Shown here one piece after another: positions 58,830-64,000 of a stretch of DNA of 64,000 nucleotides; the stretch's first letter is position 1, and each line of letters starts with the position of its first letter. The notes beneath the pieces were generated by a model. It had not been told where the DNA came from. It was given only the letters and a program-made list of their open reading frames with translations, and did no database searches. The DNA comes from Saccharomycopsis malanga (taxonomy: Eukaryota > Ascomycota > Saccharomycetes > Ascoideales > Saccharomycopsidaceae), in the NCBI GenBank assembly GCA_004014935.1, contig CP025323.1, positions 1,860,001 to 1,924,000 of the forward strand, in the 5' to 3' direction. Made by a program: the position numbers and the translations under genes.

Positions 58830-61800
58830 TTATTTGTTGGACCGAACTCTGACCATGTCGTTAAGCAATTTGTCATATGTCTCGTCAACTGCTTTTTCTT
58901 CGTCGTCATCTTCGAATGTCAAATCATTAACCTTGTTACTCATGGAATCGATGCTTTTGAAGCTCTCTGCGTCATCATAAGGATCCTGTTCTGCGGCTAC
59001 TGGCAGTTCCAGTGCTGTGACTGAGGATCCTTTGGCTGGTTCGTTAGGCAGAACAGCCGCATTTGTTGACTTGGCAATGTTTTCAGAAGGTGGCTGGTCA
59101 GAAGCAAGAGGTACGTTTTCTTGGTATTCGGCAGGCACTTTATAAATATTGTCCAAGTTTAATGAGTTATGTTCAACCTTATCAATTAATTCGTTGATGG
59201 AATTGATTCCTTTAGCTTTCATGACGGCTTTACGAAGCTGTTCTCCGGAAATCAAACTCAACAACTTGGGAGTAGCAGGAGTTACGACACTAGAGCCCAA
59301 ACTGGAAGTAGAACTTGTAGAATGTGTTGCAAGAGAAGGAGTTTTGGTAGATGTGCTGGAAGGCACCTTAGTAACCACAGTAGGGGTCTTGACAATCTGA
59401 GGAAGTGTAGATACATTCACATTTACATTAGCATTAGCATTTACATTAGCATTTGGCATGATGGTTGATGGTTTAGGCATGGGTTGCTGCGTTACTGCTA
59501 CAGATTCGTCTGGATACAACTGCTTCTGCTGTTGGACAAAGAACCCCCATTTATGCAATTCGCCTTCTTCTTCTTCCTGTCGTTTGGCATTGATAGATGT
59601 CTGCGAGATGTTGCGGAACAAGACAGGTCTACCGGTAGTGGTATCGACAGAAACTTCTTTGCCGTCACTGGATTTCTCAATTGCCAATTGGTGCGGCAAC
59701 TCAGCCTGACTGATCCATGGGAGCTGTGCCTGCTGTGGGTTCAAGTATTGGATTTCAGAGCTTTGTATTTGGTTGAGTTCTGGTGAGATTGTTTCATTGG
59801 TATTGATAAGATCTTTAGACAAGTTGTGCATGTATTCTTCTTCAAACTGAGGCGTGTCTGTTGTAATGTGTTCAGTTGCATGTTCCGCAGGTTTGTCTTC
59901 AGTGACTGCGGTGACCACGCTACTGGTGCGTGACAAGGAAGGTTTAGCAGGCAGTTCGTCAGTTCCTTCAAAGATATGAACAATTTTCTCCAAAGCAGAA
60001 TCCAACAAACAGAATCTCAACAATCGTTCTTTGCCTTCGATTGTCAAGCCACCATTGTTTCGTTTTTCAAACAAAGCGTCAATAGTATTATGGATTTCAT
60101 TTCTAATGACTTTAGTCTTGTTGATTAACGATTTCTTTAACAATCTGTTTGAGTAATCTTCATAATCCGATGTTTTGGTTTTCAAAAATGCTTCTGCAGA
60201 CTCAGCAATTAACGAGCCATCAAATATCAATTCGTCTTCCAATTCGTCACCGCCTTCAGGTACCGCAGCTTCGCCATGCAAATTGATTTCCATATTTCTC
60301 ATCAACACCACTGCAATCTTGGAATTAATGAGTTCTGGTAATGAATCGTAGTCAATGTCTAAATTAAATATGGATCTGGATGCTTTTACACAGCCATACA
60401 AAGACGCAGCAACGCCCTGGACATCGTTTCCCACGAGACTGACATGAATGAGTTTCTTACACATTTGCAAAATGTCCAAAACCGCAGCTAGCGATTTGGC
60501 TGGCAAATGGTTGTAATCCAAATGTATGCGTTTCAAATTGGGGAACTTTGGCAAGTAGCGTTTAAGATACGGAATTACTTGGGGAAAAATGTTTGGCAAG
60601 GAACTCAAGTCAAGGTAACTGAGATTGGGAAGTTCTGACAAGTTTTTCAAACAAGCAGACACTTCCTTGATATCAGACAAGTTGGTAGAGTTCAATGACA
60701 AGAACAATAGTTTGGAATCTGGATTGACAATCTTGAGTTTTGATAATTGATGATTACTGAGATCATTGAACCCAAGATCTATTCCTTCACATGAAGAGTT
60801 GTCTTTGTTGATCCAAGTACTGATAACCTCGCATTTTTGCAGAGAAATGTTGGAAGAAGCGAGTCCTAGCCGTTTGGTGTTGATCGACATGCCTTGTTCT
60901 ATCAATATCTGGAAATCCTCGAATTTGAAATCAATCCCAGTGAGAATAAGTTCTGAAAGGCCACCGCGTTTCTTCAACACGTCTACAAACAAGTTCCAGT
61001 TCATGTTGAACCGATAAAAGTCCGGTTTCAAGTCGGATCGGTATTTGGTCTGCGACAAGTCAAGACGAAGCAAGTTGTGGTTTCTCAACAAAAACTTGCA
61101 AAGAAACTTCCACGCCTCATTGTCCATGGTCAAGTTTTTCAAAGAAAGCTTCTCCAAGAACTTGTTGTTTGCTAATGACGTCAATACCACCTTGATCATT
61201 TCATTTGTTAATATCACATTGTCAAAAATAACTGTGTTGATCGGTGCTATTGCAATAAAGTCGGAAAACGAAAGAATATCAATGAGTGTTGGTTTGGGGT
61301 TGAGAAACTTGAGAACATGCAACGGTTTGGATTTGCCCTTGAGTTGTTTCAACGTTGCTGGGATAGGTAAGATTTCTCTCAAATGGCAGCACCGTGTATA
61401 CAATAAATCCAACGGCACATCATCTACACCATTACTATTACTATTGTCGCCGTCATTGAATTCCAAGTTCTCCGGCTTGTCGTCTGCAAAATGGTGCTCG
61501 TGATGATGCATTGGTTTGTCGATATCTACGCCTCCTGCATGGAACTGGTGATCCCCAGCTGAACTTATGGCTTCTTCCTCTTCTGGGTTGCTGTTTGGAA
61601 TCAAATGTCCGTTTTTGGAATGCTTGTAATTTGCAACCTCATTGGCTATTCTTAAAGCAGCCAAATGTGCCTCGTGCGCATGTTTCTTGGCCTCTTCCAA
61701 AGCTCGTTTTTGACTGTCAATCGCTAATAAATACTCCTTCTGATTGATATCCTTCTTGGAGTCCGCTTCCATCACTTTCTTGTCGCTATTGGCAATCCCT

Positions 61801-62942
61801 ACCGACACCCGAGGCACCTCTCCTATAATATCTTCGGGAATCAACACATTTCCCTTCCGTGGCTTGCGAGAAGGAATCTGCTGCGGCGGATCAAACTTGA
61901 GGTCGTTAATGTCGAAAATGACCCGTTTCATATTCAAATTGCCAAGCTCCTCTATAGGAATCTTCACCTTGTTTGGGTTTTTGTTCAAAATCACTCGTTC
62001 TGTAGGCGCTGGTGGATGCACTGTCCGTCCATTGTTAACCAGACCTGTACTGCCTATTCTGGCTGTTACTTTTCCTCTTAAAGAACCAAACCGTTTCTTT
62101 GGCTCTTGAGATATTAATGCTGCTGCTGCTGCTGGCTGTGGCGGTGGTGGAGCAGATGCTACTGCTGCTGATGATGCTGTTGCTGCTGCTACAGGATTGC
62201 TGTATGATCCTACGGCATTAATTGCATCATGATGTGCTACAGACGCTGGTGTTGACACACCAGCTGTATTGGATCCAGCCAATTGAGGCCCACCATTGAT
62301 AGGCCCGGAAATGTTCTTCTTTTTACTGAATTTAGACGATAATGAGCTAAATAATGACTTTTTCGATGACTTGTCTTGCTCATTGGAAGGAATGGTCGAT
62401 AACGACTTGTTATCACTGCTCACAGAGCTCCTCCGCTTCAACTGGTGATCCGCCAGATCAACGGACCGTCTTGTTAACGTGGACGAAAGACTAGAAGACC
62501 GACTACGGTTACGAGATGACGTCTTGTTGAGAGCCAGTGTATGTGTTAAATATTCCTGTTCAGCAGCAGTAGCCCCGTCTTCTGGTTGTGAGGTGTTTCC
62601 AATAACTGATTGATGCTCGGAAATCACCGGCGCAGTTGCCTGTTGACTCTGAAGCTGTTGCTGATGATTCTGCTGAACTTGAGGCATACTTTGCGTCTGG
62701 TTCTGCCGCTGTAAAGCTTCCGATTGCTGTTCATTAGAACCGTCAGGCCCATTACTGTTTTCTTGTACCACTCGCATAGCTTCCCCGGGAGAAGGAATAA
62801 CCGGAGCTTTGGGCGACTTTAGCTTCTGATCAAAACCCTCATTGGCAGCACCTTTACCATGTTTCTTGATCTTGCCTCTAAATATCCAGTCAACATCACC
62901 ATTAGAAACACCAGTATCGCTTTGGGTTGGTGGTTTGGACAT
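58830..62942 (-). CDS. Large leucine-rich-repeat protein with PP1-docking motif (Gip3/Her1-like)
   Basis: 1370 residues. The N-terminus has DVDWIFRGKIKKHGKG, then ~300 residues of Ser/Gln/Asn/Ala-rich low complexity with an Ala run. KRVIF near residue 337 fits the RVxF docking motif of PP1 (Glc7). A central ribonuclease-inhibitor-type LRR block (~530-880) shows repeats such as LEKLSLKNLTMDNEAWKFLC, LLRLDLSQTKYRSD, LSYLDLSSLPNIF and LKRIHLDYNHLPAKSL. A helical region and a disordered C-terminus with an Asn-Ala/Asn-Val dipeptide run follow, ending KLLNDMVRVRSNK. The layout recalls the S. cerevisiae pair GIP3/HER1, a weak assignment. No membrane segment. Confidence 0.7.
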   Translation of the reverse strand: MSKPPTQSDTGVSNGDVDWIFRGKIKKHGKGAANEGFDQKLKSPKAPVIPSPGEAMRVVQENSNGPDGSNEQQSEALQRQNQTQSMPQVQQNHQQQLQSQQATAPVISEHQSVIGNTSQPEDGATAAEQEYLTHTLALNKTSSRNRSRSSSLSSTLTRRSVDLADHQLKRRSSVSSDNKSLSTIPSNEQDKSSKKSLFSSLSSKFSKKKNISGPINGGPQLAGSNTAGVSTPASVAHHDAINAVGSYSNPVAAATASSAAVASAPPPPQPAAAAALISQEPKKRFGSLRGKVTARIGSTGLVNNGRTVHPPAPTERVILNKNPNKVKIPIEELGNLNMKRVIFDINDLKFDPPQQIPSRKPRKGNVLIPEDIIGEVPRVSVGIANSDKKVMEADSKKDINQKEYLLAIDSQKRALEEAKKHAHEAHLAALRIANEVANYKHSKNGHLIPNSNPEEEEAISSAGDHQFHAGGVDIDKPMHHHEHHFADDKPENLEFNDGDNSNSNGVDDVPLDLLYTRCCHLREILPIPATLKQLKGKSKPLHVLKFLNPKPTLIDILSFSDFIAIAPINTVIFDNVILTNEMIKVVLTSLANNKFLEKLSLKNLTMDNEAWKFLCKFLLRNHNLLRLDLSQTKYRSDLKPDFYRFNMNWNLFVDVLKKRGGLSELILTGIDFKFEDFQILIEQGMSINTKRLGLASSNISLQKCEVISTWINKDNSSCEGIDLGFNDLSNHQLSKLKIVNPDSKLLFLSLNSTNLSDIKEVSACLKNLSELPNLSYLDLSSLPNIFPQVIPYLKRYLPKFPNLKRIHLDYNHLPAKSLAAVLDILQMCKKLIHVSLVGNDVQGVAASLYGCVKASRSIFNLDIDYDSLPELINSKIAVVLMRNMEINLHGEAAVPEGGDELEDELIFDGSLIAESAEAFLKTKTSDYEDYSNRLLKKSLINKTKVIRNEIHNTIDALFEKRNNGGLTIEGKERLLRFCLLDSALEKIVHIFEGTDELPAKPSLSRTSSVVTAVTEDKPAEHATEHITTDTPQFEEEYMHNLSKDLINTNETISPELNQIQSSEIQYLNPQQAQLPWISQAELPHQLAIEKSSDGKEVSVDTTTGRPVLFRNISQTSINAKRQEEEEGELHKWGFFVQQQKQLYPDESVAVTQQPMPKPSTIMPNANVNANANVNVNVSTLPQIVKTPTVVTKVPSSTSTKTPSLATHSTSSTSSLGSSVVTPATPKLLSLISGEQLRKAVMKAKGINSINELIDKVEHNSLNLDNIYKVPAEYQENVPLASDQPPSENIAKSTNAAVLPNEPAKGSSVTALELPVAAEQDPYDDAESFKSIDSMSNKVNDLTFEDDDEEKAVDETYDKLLNDMVRVRSNK

Positions 62943-63784
62943 GGTAATTATTGCTGTTATGTTTGGTTATGTTTGGTTATATTTTGATTATATTTTGATT
63001 ATATTTTGATTATATTTTGGGTTATATTTTGAGTTATATTTTTAACTATATTTTTGACTATATTTTTGATTACTATAGTACGTTCAACCAATGATGTTCG
63101 TCTCTTAACCGCTGATATTTCTATACTTTCATATGGCTATCAAATTGCCATCGAGATTCTATGGACAAACGCCGGGAGAAAACGGCGGCCAAGTGCAAAT
63201 ATGAAATGACACTTGCAATAACACAAACTCGGCTTGATCAAATCACAATTAACTATAATAATAAACCAACTTTATCCTATATCATCACTTTCTGATAGTT
63301 TTAAAACTAGAACAACGTTTCAACGTGGTCTTGGTACTTAATATGGGAGTGCGGATAGTGATAAATGTGGTGTGGCAAATCGAGTTGGATTGGATGGTTT
63401 TTTCACCGGGTAGTTCCGGGGATTACGGACTATCATCTTCTATGGGTCGGTTGTTTAAGAGATTTGATGGTGTGTTTTGATTGGTTTAGAGCTGTTGAAT
63501 TTTGCTGTTGCTCTAAAAGGCGATTATAATGGCTAGGTTTTGTAGGGGGTAATAAGTGTTAGTTTTTGTAGTAGGCAAATTGCAGGTTGGATGTTAACAT
63601 GAAGACTAAGTATGGGTCAATTGAATGGTAATTACTCATAGTATTGTAAGATATAGCGACTTTTGTTCAGTAGGCGAATATTCAACAAGAGGAGATAAAA
63701 AGATGTGGGTGATTGATATATATATATATTTATAGCCAAGTATTTTTGCCGTTTTATTTGTGTATAACTATATTATTACTGTGA
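62943..63784. promoter_or_regulatory. Upstream region of the LRR gene with an 11-12 bp tandem array
   Basis: TTATATTTTGA-type units run head to tail at about 62964-63072, within 130 bp of the ATG. Beyond that nothing was recognised; a (TA)n run lies near 63717-63730. Confidence 0.6.
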
Positions 63785-63812
63785 TAATACTACATGTCAA
63801 GCCCAGTATACT
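63785..63812 (-). mobile_element. SINE-like repeat, 3'-tip fragment
   Basis: AATACTACATGTCAAGCCCA followed by GTATACTATCA resembles the conserved 3' block on the minus strand. Confidence 0.45.
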
Positions 63813-64000
63813 ATCACTGGTTGATATCTGTTTGTATTGAGATGGTGTGGATGTAACGCTAGAGAATGATAAATATAAATCGTACATTGTACATTTAAAC
63901 AAACATTTCGATTTATTGCTGTTTGGTTGCTTACTAGCATTCATAATTAATCATTAGGTTATGTAAAACAATATAAAATACAAATCGCCAAACATAAACT
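63813..64000. other. Right-edge sequence, nothing recognised
   Basis: AT-rich, no open frame of note. Confidence 0.5.

Overview
The window is nuclear DNA of a budding yeast (Saccharomycotina). It is AT-rich and gene-dense. Several genes have short spliceosomal introns with GTRNGN donors, CTAAC branch sites and TAG/CAG/AAG acceptors. It encodes typical ascomycete-yeast proteins: Mcm1, Rtf1, Pmr1, Ski2, Mdm34, Rad59, elongin C, Ioc4 and a GH72 cell-wall enzyme. A mitochondrial complex I subunit (NDUFS7) rules out Saccharomyces and Kluyveromyces relatives. CTG codons are scarce in conserved genes and mostly sit at variable positions while TTG is abundant. This suggests, but does not prove, the CUG-Ser clade (Candida/Debaryomyces/Metschnikowia relatives). 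All translations below use the standard code.

Layout. 0.9-9.97 kb: an LrgB/CidB-type membrane protein; an arrestin-like protein behind a long minisatellite; three small zinc-ribbon genes in a row (two too short or odd for routine annotation); an unrecognised zinc-binding protein; a second unknown. 10.8-16.2 kb: a bHLH factor whose N-terminus is split between frames, a DHA2-type MFS transporter, a small unknown, tRNA-Gly(GCC) and BOL2/FRA2. 17.5-23.5 kb: MSD1, elongin C and MDM34. 24.5-32.1 kb: a Zip3/HEI10-like meiotic RING protein with two introns; COX9 (one intron) and COX8 transcribed divergently from one short promoter; a Pus7 protein with a Trl1-type tRNA-ligase kinase domain inserted near its N-terminus; RAD59; NDUFS7. 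34.1-43.3 kb: RPS12, SKI2, SSU72 (split by a 939-bp intron full of repeats) and RTF1. 44.8-62.9 kb: a GPI-anchored GH72 enzyme, NIF3, a low-complexity unknown, an IOC4-like PWWP protein, MCM1, PMR1 and a large leucine-rich-repeat protein with a PP1-docking motif.

The most unusual feature of the intergenic DNA is a dispersed repeat family, present about 20 times in 64 kb and absent from exons. Full copies (about 200-300 bp) start with a tRNA-like head bearing Pol III A and B boxes, continue into a shared body ending in a TACTGGGCTTGAAATATAAGATA block, and finish in an (ATT)n tail. This is the architecture of a tRNA-derived SINE, which is rare in budding yeasts. An (AAT) array of about 89 units at 20.83 kb and one of 18 units at 58.04 kb both abut remnants of the SINE 3' end and look like expanded tails. 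No autonomous partner (LINE reverse transcriptase) lies in the window.

Functional links: mitochondrial respiration (COX8, COX9, NDUFS7, MSD1, BOL2, MDM34), RNA and transcription machinery (SSU72, RTF1, MCM1, IOC4, elongin C, SKI2, the Pus7 fusion) and homologous recombination or meiosis (RAD59, the Zip3-like protein). Gene order otherwise looks like an ordinary yeast chromosome arm with no operon logic beyond shared divergent promoters.
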